The notes below the pieces were generated by a model. That model saw only the letters and a list, made by a program, of their open reading frames with translations, made no database searches and was not told the origin of the DNA. A DNA stretch of 15,290 nt from JBEVOS01 sp964563395 (GTDB lineage: Bacteria > Pseudomonadota > Alphaproteobacteria > Caulobacterales > Aquidulcibacteraceae): contig CAZLWK010000047.1 in the NCBI GenBank assembly GCA_964563395.1, forward strand, positions 1-15,290, in the 5' to 3' direction. This document shows positions 6,581-14,030 of the stretch, in pieces (position 1 is the first letter of the stretch; each line of letters starts with the position of its first letter). The position numbers were made by a program, and so were the translations under genes.

Positions 6581-6976
6581 TCAATACACCTTGCAGAGGA
6601 CTTCGCCGCCGACATTCTGCGTGCGGGCGGCGGCGTCGCTCATGACGCCCTTCGGCGTGGACAGAATGGCGATGCCGAGGCCGTTGCGCACAAGGCGAAG
6701 GTCCTTGATCGAGGAATAGACGCGGCGGCCGGGCTTCGACACGCGCTGGATATCGGAAATGACGGGCGCGCCTTCCGTATACTTGAGCTGAATCTCAAGC
6801 TCCTTGTGGCCGTCGCGCTCGACCTCGGCGTAGGAGCGCACATAGCCCTCCTCGATCAACACATCGAGCACGCGCGCGCGTAGCTTGGAGGCGGGCGTGG
6901 TCACGACGGAGCGGCCGCGCAGCTGCGCGTTCCGGATCCGTGTGATCATATCGCCCAGGGGATCGTTCAGATTCAT
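6581..6976 (-). CDS. rpsH: 30S ribosomal protein S8
   Basis: Primary 16S rRNA-binding protein, 131 aa. Begins MNLNDPLGDMITRIRNAQLR and ends in the family-typical GLGIAILSTPKGVMSDAAAR and VGGEVLCKVY. In E. coli S8 also represses the spc operon by binding an mRNA site near rplE; no such site was identified here by eye. It starts 11 nt after rpsN and ends one base before rplF. Length and order match alphaproteobacterial spc operons, with nothing missing. Confidence 0.98.
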   Translation of the reverse strand: MNLNDPLGDMITRIRNAQLRGRSVVTTPASKLRARVLDVLIEEGYVRSYAEVERDGHKELEIQLKYTEGAPVISDIQRVSKPGRRVYSSIKDLRLVRNGLGIAILSTPKGVMSDAAARTQNVGGEVLCKVY

Positions 6977-6987
6977 GTCGTCAATCC

Positions 6988-7293
6988 CTACCAGCTCGAC
7001 TTCACGACGCCGGGCGCCTGGCCCTTCGAGGCCAGTTCACGAAGCGCGATGCGGCTGACGCGCAGCTTGCGATAGAAGCCGCGCGGACGGCCCGTCAGCT
7101 CGCAGCGATTGCGATAACGCGTGGGCGAGGAATTGCGCGGCAGCTCGGCGAGCTTGAGGCGCGCGGCGAAGCGCTCTTCGAGAGGCTTGGCCTCGTCGAG
7201 CGCGATCGCCTTCAGACGCGCGCGCCGGGCGGCGAATTTCTTCGCCAGACGCTTACGCTTTTCATTCCTCTCGATGGACCCAGTCTTCGCCAT
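6988..7293 (-). CDS. rpsN: 30S ribosomal protein S14, zinc-independent form
   Basis: S14 of the 30S head, 101 aa. It shows a basic N-terminal region (RNEKRKRLAKKFAARRARLK), LPRNSSPTRYRNRCELTGRP and the C-terminal RGFYRKLRVSRIALRELASK segment. Only one cysteine (in RNRCELTGR) is present, so this is the long zinc-independent type rather than the short CXXC type. Two adjacent ATGs exist (7296 and 7293). The second is preferred because it gives the family N-terminus MAKTGSIE and places GGGAG 6 nt upstream, whereas the first leaves only 3 nt. Confidence 0.96.
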   Translation of the reverse strand: MAKTGSIERNEKRKRLAKKFAARRARLKAIALDEAKPLEERFAARLKLAELPRNSSPTRYRNRCELTGRPRGFYRKLRVSRIALRELASKGQAPGVVKSSW

Positions 7294-7339
7294 CATTTTC
7301 TCCCGGTGCGTTCAGGGGTGGATCGCGCTCGCCGCGCGA

Positions 7340-7903
7340 TCAGTTCCGGAACGGGAAATCAAACTCTTTCAACAACGCCTTGGCTTCATCGTTCGTGCGC
7401 GCCGTGGTGCACACGATGATGTCCATGCCCCAGATCTGATCGATCTGATCGTAATTGATCTCGGGGAACACGATGTGCTCCTTAAGACCCATCGCGTAAT
7501 TGCCGCGACCGTCGAAGCTGCGACCGTTCAGGCCGCGGAAATCCTTCACGCGTGGCAGCGCGATCGTGACCAGACGGTCCAGGAACTCGTACATGCGGTC
7601 CGCGCGCAACGTGACCTTGCAGCCGACCGCCATGCCTTCGCGAATCTTGAAGCCGGCGATCGACTTCTTGGCGCGCGTCGGCACCGGCTTTTGGCCCGTG
7701 ATCGCGGTCAGCGCGTCCATCGCCGATTTTAACTTCTTGGAATCGGCGACCGCTTCGCCGACGCCCATATTGATCACGATCTTGTCCAGCTTGGGCACCT
7801 GCATTTCGTTGGTGTAGCCGAACTGATCCTTCAGGCGCGTGCGAACCTGCGCCTTGTAGCGCGTCTTCATGCGCGGTTCGTATTTTTGCACGGCGTCAGA
7901 CAT
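7340..7903 (-). CDS. rplE: 50S ribosomal protein L5
   Basis: 5S rRNA-binding protein of the central protuberance that contacts P-site tRNA and S13. From the ATG at 7903 the product is 187 aa: MSDAVQKYEPRMKTRYKAQV, then VPKLDKIVINMGVGEAVADS (37-56), ITGQKPVPTRAKKSIAGFKI (68-87) and the C-terminal FPEINYDQIDQIWGMDIIVC. The frame is open further upstream, but that part lies inside rplX and is not L5-like. Its first 8 bases overlap the end of rplX. A 46-nt gap separates it from rpsN. Confidence 0.98.
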   Translation of the reverse strand: MSDAVQKYEPRMKTRYKAQVRTRLKDQFGYTNEMQVPKLDKIVINMGVGEAVADSKKLKSAMDALTAITGQKPVPTRAKKSIAGFKIREGMAVGCKVTLRADRMYEFLDRLVTIALPRVKDFRGLNGRSFDGRGNYAMGLKEHIVFPEINYDQIDQIWGMDIIVCTTARTNDEAKALLKEFDFPFRN

Positions 7904-8216
7904 CGATCTGGACTCCCGAGCCCTTGGCGAAACGAACCTTGCGGCCCTTGTCGTCGGTCTTGAAACCGACGCGCGTGGCCTTGCCGGTTTTTGGGTCGCG
8001 CAAGGCGACGTTGGAAATGTGCAGCGGCGCCTCGCGGCGCTTGATCCCGCCCTGAGGGTCGGCCATCGACGCCTTGGTGTGGCGGGCGTGCACGTTGACG
8101 CCTTCCACGACGACGCGGTCGGCGTCACGCAGAACGTCGAGCACCTTGCCGCTGCGCCCCTTATCCTTGCCAGCGAGCACGATCACAGTGTCGCCCTTCT
8201 TGATCTTGGCGGCCAT
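7896..8216 (-). CDS. rplX: 50S ribosomal protein L24
   Basis: Assembly-initiating large-subunit protein, 106 aa. The KOW motif region reads KIKKGDTVIVLAGKDKGRSG (residues 4-23), followed by VVEGVNVHARHTKASMADPQ and the RVGFKTDDKGRKVRFAKGSG end. The frame is open upstream into rplN, but the ATG at 8216 gives the family N-terminus and shares one base with the rplN stop (TAATG). Its TGA stop lies 8 nt inside rplE. Both overlaps indicate translational coupling. Confidence 0.98.
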   Translation of the reverse strand: MAAKIKKGDTVIVLAGKDKGRSGKVLDVLRDADRVVVEGVNVHARHTKASMADPQGGIKRREAPLHISNVALRDPKTGKATRVGFKTDDKGRKVRFAKGSGVQIDV

Positions 8217-8584
8217 TACAGGACCTCCGGCGCAAGCGAGATGATCTTCATGTGGTTCTTGGCGCGCAATTCGCGCGGAACCGGTCCGAAGATGCGCGTG
8301 CCGATGGGCTCGCCCTGATTGTTGATGAGCACGGCGGCGTTGGTGTCGAAGCGGATCGTGGAGCCGTCGCGACGCTTGATGTCCTTGGAGACGCGCACGA
8401 CAACGGCCTTGCGCACATCGCCCTTCTTCACGCGCCCGCGCGGCATAGCTTCCTTGATCGACACCACGATGACGTCGCCGATGGTCGCGTAGCGGCGCTT
8501 GGAGCCGCCGAGCACCTTGATGCACATCACGCGCTTGGCGCCGGAATTGTCCGCGACCTCAAGATTGGATTGCATCTGGATCAT
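8216..8584 (-). CDS. rplN: 50S ribosomal protein L14
   Basis: L14 lies at the subunit interface (bridge B8) and docks the silencing factor RsfS. The 122-aa product is the exact usual length: MIQMQSNLEVADNSGAKRVM, RRYATIGDVIVVSIKEAMPR (residues 31-50), and IFGPVPRELRAKNHMKIISL near the end. Its ATG overlaps the rpsQ stop as ATGA. It is conventionally the first gene of the spc operon, but no promoter or gap separates it from rpsQ here, so S10 and spc genes probably share a transcript. Confidence 0.98.
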   Translation of the reverse strand: MIQMQSNLEVADNSGAKRVMCIKVLGGSKRRYATIGDVIVVSIKEAMPRGRVKKGDVRKAVVVRVSKDIKRRDGSTIRFDTNAAVLINNQGEPIGTRIFGPVPRELRAKNHMKIISLAPEVL

Positions 8585-8829
8585 GGCGCGGCGCTCCCGA
8601 CGGCGGCGACCACTTCCCAGCGCTTAAGCTTGGACTTGGGCGGGCATTCCTGAATTTCCACGGTCTGGCCGGTCTTGAAGGCGTTCGCCTCGTCATGCGC
8701 ATGATAGCGCTTGGAGCGGCGGACGGTCTTTTTCAGAACCGGGTGCAGGAACGTGCGCTCGACCTTGACGACGACGGTCTTGTCGCCCTTGTCGCTGACG
8801 ATAACGCCTTGCATGACGCGGCGGGGCAT
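8581..8829 (-). CDS. rpsQ: 30S ribosomal protein S17
   Basis: Primary 16S rRNA-binding OB-fold protein, 82 aa. MPRRVMQGVIVSDKGDKTVV opens the OB barrel; ERTFLHPVLKKTVRRSKRYH and AHDEANAFKTGQTVEIQECP follow, then PKSKLKRWEVV. All are S17 hallmarks. It is preceded by a strong ribosome binding site formed with the rpmC stop (TGAGGAG) and overlaps rplN by 4 nt (ATGA). It is the last gene of the classical S10 set. Confidence 0.98.
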   Translation of the reverse strand: MPRRVMQGVIVSDKGDKTVVVKVERTFLHPVLKKTVRRSKRYHAHDEANAFKTGQTVEIQECPPKSKLKRWEVVAAVGSAAP

Positions 8830-8841
8830 CGCTTCTACTCC

Positions 8842-9063
8842 TCAGACCTTCGCCGCCGGCGCCTTCTCGCGCAGCACGGTGTGCACGCGCGCGATGTCGC
8901 GCCGTACTTCACGCATGCGCGAAGGCTTTTCCAACTGGCCCGTGGCCTGCTGGAAGCGGAGATTGAATTGTTCTTTCTTCAGGCGCACGAGCTCGTCCTG
9001 CAGCTTGGCCTTATCCCAGCCGCGCGCGTCGATGACGGAGAGCTCGCTCTTCTTCTTGGCCAT
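8842..9063 (-). CDS. rpmC: 50S ribosomal protein L29
   Basis: L29 borders the peptide exit tunnel and contributes to SRP and trigger-factor docking. From the ATG at 9063 it is 73 aa, a helical protein reading LQDELVRLKKEQFNLRFQQA, TGQLEKPSRMREVRRDIARV; the NLRFQ and RRDIAR segments are typical. An upstream in-frame extension lies inside rplP and is not L29-like. The ATG shares one base with the rplP stop (TGATG). Confidence 0.97.
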   Translation of the reverse strand: MAKKKSELSVIDARGWDKAKLQDELVRLKKEQFNLRFQQATGQLEKPSRMREVRRDIARVHTVLREKAPAAKV

Positions 9064-9479
9064 CACTGACCCTCCAGCCGTTCGACGATGCGCGTCTTGA
9101 TCGGCAGCTTCGCCGCGCCGAGACGCAGCGATTCCTTGGCGACGTCGGCGGGCACGCCGTCGATCTCGAACATGATGCGCCCAGGATGGACACGCGCGGC
9201 CCAAAATTCCGGCGCGCCCTTGCCCGATCCCATGCGCACTTCCGCCGGCTTCTTCGAAACCGGCACGTCCGGGAAAATGCGGATCCAGACTTTGCCCTGA
9301 CGCTTCATCTGGCGCGTGATCGCGCGGCGGGCCGCCTCGATCTGGCGCGCGGTGACGCGCTCGGGCTCAAGCGCCTTCAGCCCGAACTGGCCGAAGCTGA
9401 GTTGAGAGCCGGCCTCGGTCACGCCTTTGATGCGGCCTTTATGGGCGCGGCGAAACTTGGTCTTCTTCGGTTGCATCAT
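9063..9479 (-). CDS. rplP: 50S ribosomal protein L16
   Basis: L16 helps position aminoacyl-tRNA at the A site. 138 aa, usual length. MMQPKKTKFRRAHKGRIKGV matches the MLQPK-type N-terminus, so the first of two adjacent ATGs (9479) is chosen. Diagnostic segments are TARQIEAARRAITRQMKRQG, KVWIRIFPDVPVSKKPAEVR and MGSGKGAPEFWAARVHPGRI. It starts 6 nt after the rpsC stop and shares one base with rpmC. Confidence 0.98.
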   Translation of the reverse strand: MMQPKKTKFRRAHKGRIKGVTEAGSQLSFGQFGLKALEPERVTARQIEAARRAITRQMKRQGKVWIRIFPDVPVSKKPAEVRMGSGKGAPEFWAARVHPGRIMFEIDGVPADVAKESLRLGAAKLPIKTRIVERLEGQ

Positions 9480-9485
9480 GGCGGA

Positions 9486-10292
9486 TCAGCCTTCCGCTTC
9501 CGAGGTTGCTTCTTCGCGCTGACCGCGGCGGGGGCCACGCCCGCGACGATCACGGTCGCCGCCGGGGCCGCGATCATCGGCGCGCGCGGGGCGGTCGCGA
9601 TCGCGGCGCTCACGGTTCTCGCCGGTGTCGATGGCGCGCTTGTCCTGCGCCATCGGATCATGCTCGAGAATTTCGCCCTTAAAGATCCACACCTTCACGC
9701 CGATCTGGCCGTAGGCGGTATGGGCTTCGGCGAAGCCGTAATCGACATCGGCGCGCAGCGTGTGCAGCGGCACGCGACCCTCACGATACCATTCCATCCG
9801 CGCGATTTCCGCGCCGCCGAGACGGCCCGACACATTGATGCGGATGCCCTGCGCGCCAAGACGCATCGCCGATTGCATGGCGCGCTTCATGGCGCGGCGG
9901 AACGCAACGCGGCGTTCCAACTGCTGGGCGATGCCCTCGGCGACGAGCGTCGCGTCGGTCTCGGGCTTGCGCACTTCGACGAGGTTCAAGAACACCTCGG
10001 CGTCGGGCGCCATCGAGGCGAGCTCCTTGCGAAGCTTTTCAATGTCCGCGCCCTTCTTGCCGATCACGACGCCGGGCTTGGCGGTCAGAATGGTGACGCG
10101 GCACTTCTTCAGCGGGCGCTCGATAATGATCTTGGAAATGCCCGCCGCCGACAGCTTGTCGCGCAGGAATTTCCGAATCTTGATGTCCTCGTGCAGCAGG
10201 CGCGCATAATCCTTGGTGTTCGCGAACCAGCGCGAATCCCAGGTGCGGTTTACGCCGACGCGCAAGCCGATCGGATTGACTTTCTGACCCAT
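9486..10292 (-). CDS. rpsC: 30S ribosomal protein S3 with Arg/Asp/Gly-rich C-terminal extension
   Basis: S3 forms part of the mRNA entry channel. The 268-aa product exceeds the roughly 233 aa of E. coli S3. MGQKVNPIGLRVGVNRTWDS begins the N-terminal domain; the KH-domain GxxG loop is in VVIGKKGADIEKLRKEL (75-91); NVSGRLGGAEIARMEWYREG (153-172) and YGQIGVKVWIFKGEIL (194-209) close the core. Residues about 224-268 form a low-complexity tail (RERRDRDRPARADDRG type). Its ATG shares one base with the rplV stop (TAATG). Confidence 0.98.
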   Translation of the reverse strand: MGQKVNPIGLRVGVNRTWDSRWFANTKDYARLLHEDIKIRKFLRDKLSAAGISKIIIERPLKKCRVTILTAKPGVVIGKKGADIEKLRKELASMAPDAEVFLNLVEVRKPETDATLVAEGIAQQLERRVAFRRAMKRAMQSAMRLGAQGIRINVSGRLGGAEIARMEWYREGRVPLHTLRADVDYGFAEAHTAYGQIGVKVWIFKGEILEHDPMAQDKRAIDTGENRERRDRDRPARADDRGPGGDRDRRGRGPRRGQREEATSEAEG

Positions 10293-10753
10293 TAGGCGTG
10301 CGCTCCCTGCGCTTCAGCATTGCGGCGACGCTCGGGCGAGATGTCGCGCGGCTTCTTCTTCCGATTCTGCAGCGCCTCAAGACGGGCGGGATCTTCGCGC
10401 ACCACGACCGTGATCTGCGCGAAGGGCTTTTCGATGCGGCTGCCGCGGCCACGACCACGCGCCATCGAACGCTTCATCACAAGGTTCTTTCCGACATGCG
10501 CCTGCGTCACGAACAGGCTGTCGATATCGAGCCCCTTCTCCTCGGCGTTCGCTTTCGCGGACCAGACGAGCTTGTAGACATCGGCCGCGATGCGCTTGCG
10601 CGAGAAGCGCAGCTCGTTCAGCGCCTTCTCCACCGAGAGGCCGCGAATGCTTTGCGCGACGAGGTTGAGCTTTTGCGGGCTGATGCGGATCATCCGCAGC
10701 ACCGCGCGCGCTTCGTTCTCGGCTTGACGCGGAGGATTGGCGGGCTTGCCCAT
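10292..10753 (-). CDS. rplV: 50S ribosomal protein L22 with extended C-terminus
   Basis: L22 reaches into the peptide exit tunnel and is a known site of macrolide-resistance changes. The core shows EARAVLRMIRISPQKLNLVA (residues 14-33), the central SAKANAEEKGLDIDSLFVTQ, and the hairpin-loop region KRSMARGRGRGSRIEKPFAQ that enters the tunnel, then ITVVVRE. At 153 aa it is longer than the common 110-127 aa: about 33 residues after VVVRE are basic and polar (NRKKKPRDISPERRRNAEAQ). It starts one base after the rpsS stop (TAA-G-ATG). Confidence 0.97.
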   Translation of the reverse strand: MGKPANPPRQAENEARAVLRMIRISPQKLNLVAQSIRGLSVEKALNELRFSRKRIAADVYKLVWSAKANAEEKGLDIDSLFVTQAHVGKNLVMKRSMARGRGRGSRIEKPFAQITVVVREDPARLEALQNRKKKPRDISPERRRNAEAQGAHA

Positions 10754-10754
10754 C

Positions 10755-11027
10755 TTACTTCCTCTTCGCCTTCTTATCGGCGCCGTGGCCGGTGTTCGGG
10801 CGCGTCGGCGCGAATTCGCCGAGTTTGTGGCCCACCATGTCCTCGCTCACGCTCACCGGCACGAAGCTCTTGCCGTTGTGCACCTGGAACGTGAGGCCGA
10901 CGAATTGCGGCATGATCGTCGAGCGACGCGACCAGGTCTTGATCGCTTGGCGACCGCCCTGGGCCTTCTCGGCTTTCGCCAAGAGATAGCCGTCGACGAA
11001 CGGGCCTTTCCAAACAGAGCGCGGCAT
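10755..11027 (-). CDS. rpsS: 30S ribosomal protein S19
   Basis: Head protein of the 30S that pairs with S13, 90 aa. MPRSVWKGPFVDGYLLAKAE, then IKTWSRRSTIMPQFVGLTFQ and VHNGKSFVPVSVSEDMVGHK, FAPTR are all diagnostic. The very basic end KAKRK is typical. It starts 4 nt after the rplB stop. Nothing is unusual in length or frame. Confidence 0.98.
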   Translation of the reverse strand: MPRSVWKGPFVDGYLLAKAEKAQGGRQAIKTWSRRSTIMPQFVGLTFQVHNGKSFVPVSVSEDMVGHKLGEFAPTRPNTGHGADKKAKRK

Positions 11028-11031
11028 CGGG

Positions 11032-11868
11032 TTACCCTGACTTCTTCGCGTGGCGGCGCCGGATGATCAGACGATCAGACGGCTGTTTCTTGCGGGTTTT
11101 CGGCCCGCGCGTTTTCTTGCCCCAGGGCGTCACCGGGTGGCGGCCGCCGGAGGTGCGGCCTTCGCCGCCGCCATGGGGGTGATCGATCGGGTTCATGGCG
11201 ACGCCGCGCACGGAGGGGCGAATGCCCAGCCATTTGGAGCGGCCGGCCTTGCCCCAGTTCTCGTTCATGTTGTCGGGATTGGAGACAGCGCCGATGGTGG
11301 CCATGCAGCTGTCGGGCACCATGCGCACTTCGCCGGATGACAGACGCAGCTGGGCGTAGCCGGTGTCACGGCCGACCAGCTGCACATAGGTGCCGGCGGC
11401 GCGCGCGATCTGACCGCCCTTCATGGGCTTGATCTCGACATTGTGCACGATCGTGCCAACGGGAATGCTCTTGAGCGGCATGGCGTTGCCGGGCTTCACG
11501 TCGACGCGTTCGCCGGCGATGATCGTGTCGCCTGCTTTCAAGCGCTGCGGCGCCAGAACGTAGGCGATTTCGCCATCGGCGTATTTGACGAGCGCGATGA
11601 AGGCCGATCGATTGGGATCGTATTCAAGGCGCTCCACCGTCGCCGGCACGTCCCATTTGCGCCGTTTGAAATCGATGATGCGATAGGCGCGCTTGTGCCC
11701 GCCGCCATGGCGATAGGCCGTGATGCGGCCGGCGTTGTTACGCCCGCCGGACTTGGTCAGTCCTTCGGTGAGCGCCTTCACCGGCTTGCCCTTGTGCAGC
11801 TCGGACCGATCCACGATCACGAGCTGACGCCGGCCCGGCGAGGTCGGACGGAAAGTACGCAGCGCCAT
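11032..11868 (-). CDS. rplB: 50S ribosomal protein L2
   Basis: L2 binds 23S rRNA near the peptidyl transferase centre and is required for subunit association. 278 aa, standard length. It shows KSGGRNNAGRITAYRHGGGH (residues 34-53), YRIIDFKRRKWDVPATVERL, and the C-terminal signature VAMNPIDHPHGGGEGRTSGG, including the conserved histidine of the PHGGGEG loop, then GRHPVTPWGKKTRGPKTRKK. It starts one base after the rplW stop (TAA-G-ATG). Confidence 0.98.
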   Translation of the reverse strand: MALRTFRPTSPGRRQLVIVDRSELHKGKPVKALTEGLTKSGGRNNAGRITAYRHGGGHKRAYRIIDFKRRKWDVPATVERLEYDPNRSAFIALVKYADGEIAYVLAPQRLKAGDTIIAGERVDVKPGNAMPLKSIPVGTIVHNVEIKPMKGGQIARAAGTYVQLVGRDTGYAQLRLSSGEVRMVPDSCMATIGAVSNPDNMNENWGKAGRSKWLGIRPSVRGVAMNPIDHPHGGGEGRTSGGRHPVTPWGKKTRGPKTRKKQPSDRLIIRRRHAKKSG

Positions 11869-11869
11869 C

Positions 11870-12163
11870 TTAAAGCCCCGTCGTCACATCGATGGACTGG
11901 CCTTCGGCCAGCGTCACGATGGCTTTCTTTTGATCCGCGCGGCGGCCTTCAAGACCGCGGAAGCGCTTGCGCTTGCCCTTCTGACGCAGCGTGTTGACGC
12001 TCAGGACCTTCACCTTGAAGAGCGCCTCGACGGCGGCCTTCACGTCGTCCTTGCTGGCGTCGAGCGGCACGCGGAACACGACCTTATTCTTCTCGCTGAG
12101 AAGCGTCGCCTTTTCCGTGATCACCGGCGCGATGATCGTGTCGTAATGCTTGAGGGCGCTCAT
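11870..12163 (-). CDS. rplW: 50S ribosomal protein L23
   Basis: L23 sits at the tunnel exit and is the main docking site for trigger factor and SRP. 97 aa. HYDTIIAPVITEKATLLSEK (residues 6-25), then VVFRVPLDASKDDVKAAVEA, LFKVKVLSVNTLRQKGKRKR and the end with VTLAEGQSIDVTTGL. Its ATG overlaps the rplD stop as ATGA, implying coupling. The family-typical VITEKAT motif is intact. Confidence 0.98.
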   Translation of the reverse strand: MSALKHYDTIIAPVITEKATLLSEKNKVVFRVPLDASKDDVKAAVEALFKVKVLSVNTLRQKGKRKRFRGLEGRRADQKKAIVTLAEGQSIDVTTGL

Positions 12164-12807
12164 GCCGCGACCTTTTCTTGTTTGGGCGCGAAGCGCGCCT
12201 CGATGGCCGCCACGGCGTCCTTCGTGAGGACGAGCTTCTTGCGGCGCAGGATGTCGTAGACATTGACGCCTGCGCTCGGCAGCACGTCGAGATTGGGAAT
12301 GTTGCGCGAAGCTAGCGCGAAATTCAGATCGAGCTCGGCGCCGCCAATAATGAGCGCGTTGTCGAGGCCGAGCTTGGCGAGCTTGGCGCTCAGCGCCTTC
12401 GTCTTGGGCTCCGCAAGACGCGCCTCATCGATCACGATCAAGTCGCCGTCGCGCGCCTTGGCCGACAGCGCGTGCTTCAGCGCCATCGCCCGCACTTTCT
12501 TCGGCAGATCGTGGCCGTAATCGCGCGGCAGAATGTTGTGGGCGTGACCGCCGCCCCGGAAAATCGGCGCGTTGGCGCTGCCGTGGCGGGCGTTGCCGGT
12601 GCCTTTTTGCTTGTAGAGCTTGGAGTGCGAACGGGCGACCTCGCCACGGCTCTTGGTCTTGTGCGTGCCGGCTCGGCGCTTGGCGAGCTGGTATTTGACC
12701 ATGCGTTGCAGGATGTCGCCGCGAATTTCGGCGATGCCGAAAATGTCGTCCTTGAGGTCGACCGTGCCGGCGGAGGCGGCGTCGAGGGTTTTAACGTCGA
12801 GTTTCAT
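12160..12807 (-). CDS. rplD: 50S ribosomal protein L4
   Basis: L4 lines the exit tunnel; in E. coli it also represses its own S10 operon. From the ATG at 12807 it is 215 aa: MKLDVKTLDAASAGTVDLKD, the long basic tunnel loop region AKRRAGTHKTKSRGEVARSH (residues 42-61), KQKGTGNARHGSANAPIFRG, and the C-terminal NIPNLDVLPSAGVNVYDILR. The longer frame (to 12900) lies inside rplC and is not L4-like. AGAGGGG precedes this start. An out-of-frame ATG 5 nt upstream ends at once (ATG CGA TGA) and is not a competing gene. Confidence 0.98.
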   Translation of the reverse strand: MKLDVKTLDAASAGTVDLKDDIFGIAEIRGDILQRMVKYQLAKRRAGTHKTKSRGEVARSHSKLYKQKGTGNARHGSANAPIFRGGGHAHNILPRDYGHDLPKKVRAMALKHALSAKARDGDLIVIDEARLAEPKTKALSAKLAKLGLDNALIIGGAELDLNFALASRNIPNLDVLPSAGVNVYDILRRKKLVLTKDAVAAIEARFAPKQEKVAA

Positions 12808-12820
12808 CGCATCGCCCCTC

Positions 12821-13522
12821 TTAAGCCGCCGCTTCGCGGATCTTGGCGGGCTGGGGCGCATCGCTCGGCAGGGCGCGCTTGACGGCGTCGCGCACCTCAA
12901 CCCAGGCGCCCTTGGCGCCCGGCACGGCGCCCTTCACGAACACAAGGCCGCGCGCCGCATCGACACGAACCACGTCGAGGTTCTGCGTGGTGATGCGCTT
13001 ATCGCCCATGTGGCCGGCCATCTTCTTGCCCTTGAAGACCTTGCCGGGATCCTGGCGTTGACCGGTGGAGCCGTGTGCGCGGTGCGTGATGGAGACGCCG
13101 TGGCTGGCGCGCATGCCGCCGAAATTCCACCGCTTCATCGCGCCGGCGAAGCCCTTGCCGATGGAGACGCCGCTGACATCCACCTTTTGACCGACGATGA
13201 AATGCTCGGCCGACAATTCCGCGCCCACGGCGGGCGCCTTGCCCGGTTCGACGCGGAACTCGACGAGCTTCTTCTTCGGCTCGACATTGTTCTTGGCGAA
13301 GTGACCGCGATCGGCCTTCGTCAGATTCTTCACCTTCGGCGCGCCGACGCCGAGTTGGACGGCGTCGTAGCCGTCCTTCTCCTTGGTGCGGTGCGCGATC
13401 ACGGTGCAGCCTTCGAGCTGCAGCACGGTTACGGGGATCGCCGCGCCGTCCTCGGCGAAAATCTGCATCATGCCGATTTTCTTGGCGATGGCGCCGATGC
13501 GGGGAGAAGGATTTTGGGCCAC
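12821..13522 (-). CDS. rplC: 50S ribosomal protein L3
   Basis: L3 is an early-assembly large-subunit protein reaching the peptidyl transferase centre. 233 aa. IGAIAKKIGMMQIFAEDGAA (residues 9-28) and VTVLQLEGCTVIAHRTKEKD open the protein; the central signature FAGAMKRWNFGGMRASHGVS and GSTGQRQDPGKVFKGKKMAG includes the glutamine loop methylated by PrmB in E. coli. It begins with GTG at 13522, 3 nt after rpsJ; the next in-frame ATG would delete the conserved N-terminus. The C-terminal PQPAKIREAAA is a short extra tail. Confidence 0.97.
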   Translation of the reverse strand: MAQNPSPRIGAIAKKIGMMQIFAEDGAAIPVTVLQLEGCTVIAHRTKEKDGYDAVQLGVGAPKVKNLTKADRGHFAKNNVEPKKKLVEFRVEPGKAPAVGAELSAEHFIVGQKVDVSGVSIGKGFAGAMKRWNFGGMRASHGVSITHRAHGSTGQRQDPGKVFKGKKMAGHMGDKRITTQNLDVVRVDAARGLVFVKGAVPGAKGAWVEVRDAVKRALPSDAPQPAKIREAAA

Positions 13523-13525
13523 GGC

Positions 13526-13837
13526 TTACCCCATGACCTGGATTTGAACGTCGACGCCGGCTGAAAGATCGAGCTTCATCAGCGCATCGACCGTTTGCGG
13601 GGTGGGATCGACGATATCGAGCACGCGCTTGTGCGTGCGGATTTCGAATTGTTCGCGCGATTTCTTATCGATGTGCGGCGAACGATTGACCGTGAAACGC
13701 TCAATACGCGTGGGTAGCGGAATGGGACCGACGACGGTCGCGCCGGTGCGCTTTGCGGTGTTCACGATCTCCTTGGTGGAGAGATCGAGCGTGCGGTGAT
13801 CGAAGGCTTTAAGCCTAATTCGGATGTTCTGCTGCAT
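13526..13837 (-). CDS. rpsJ: 30S ribosomal protein S10
   Basis: Head protein of the 30S and, as NusE, part of the antitermination complex linking transcription and translation. From the ATG at 13837 it is 103 aa, the same length as in E. coli: MQQNIRIRLKAFDHRTLDLS, GPIPLPTRIERFTVNRSPHI (residues 37-56), EQFEIRTHKRVLDIVDPTPQ and DLSAGVDVQIQVM. The longer open frame upstream (to 13975) is not S10-like. The ribosome binding site is weak (CTGGGCG). It is the first gene of the S10 operon, here preceded by a foreign gene and a structured leader rather than directly by tuf. Confidence 0.98.
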   Translation of the reverse strand: MQQNIRIRLKAFDHRTLDLSTKEIVNTAKRTGATVVGPIPLPTRIERFTVNRSPHIDKKSREQFEIRTHKRVLDIVDPTPQTVDALMKLDLSAGVDVQIQVMG

Positions 13838-14030
13838 CGCCCAGATCGCCCAATCGTCCGCCGAAACCGGCGCTCTTTCGGCTGCGAGGGGAAAGCATGA
13901 CGTTGATCCGCAACGCGCGAAACGAGGGCGGGGCGCGCTAGGCGCCCTGTCCTCGAACAAATGGCCAGATAGCATCCGGCCGATGTCGCGCTATCGCGGA
14001 CCGCGTCTGAGCTTTCCGCTCACGGCCGGT
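13838..14030 (-). promoter_or_regulatory. Structured 5' region of the S10 operon
   Basis: Between the upstream terminator and rpsJ, the minus strand can form several hairpins: TGAGC-GGAAA-GCTCA at 14008-14022, GGGCGC-CTAGC-GCGCCC at 13931-13947, and CCGAAA...TTTCGG at 13861-13881, the last about 23 nt before the rpsJ start. This resembles a long untranslated leader in position, where E. coli has its L4-controlled site, but no L4-site homology was recognised. I could not identify a convincing -35/-10 pair. Confidence 0.4.

Noticed and set aside
9186..10295. 369-codon plus-strand open frame opposite rpsC and rplP
   Set aside because: Antisense shadow across two certain ribosomal genes, with low-complexity Ala/Arg/His composition and no motif.
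12804..12812. Two-codon minigene ATG CGA TGA overlapping the rplD start
   Set aside because: Very short out-of-frame ATG-stop combinations are expected by chance; the rplD start is well placed behind AGAGGGG.
12620..13564. 314-codon plus-strand open frame opposite rplC and rplD
   Set aside because: Spans two certain genes on the other strand and shows no family features.
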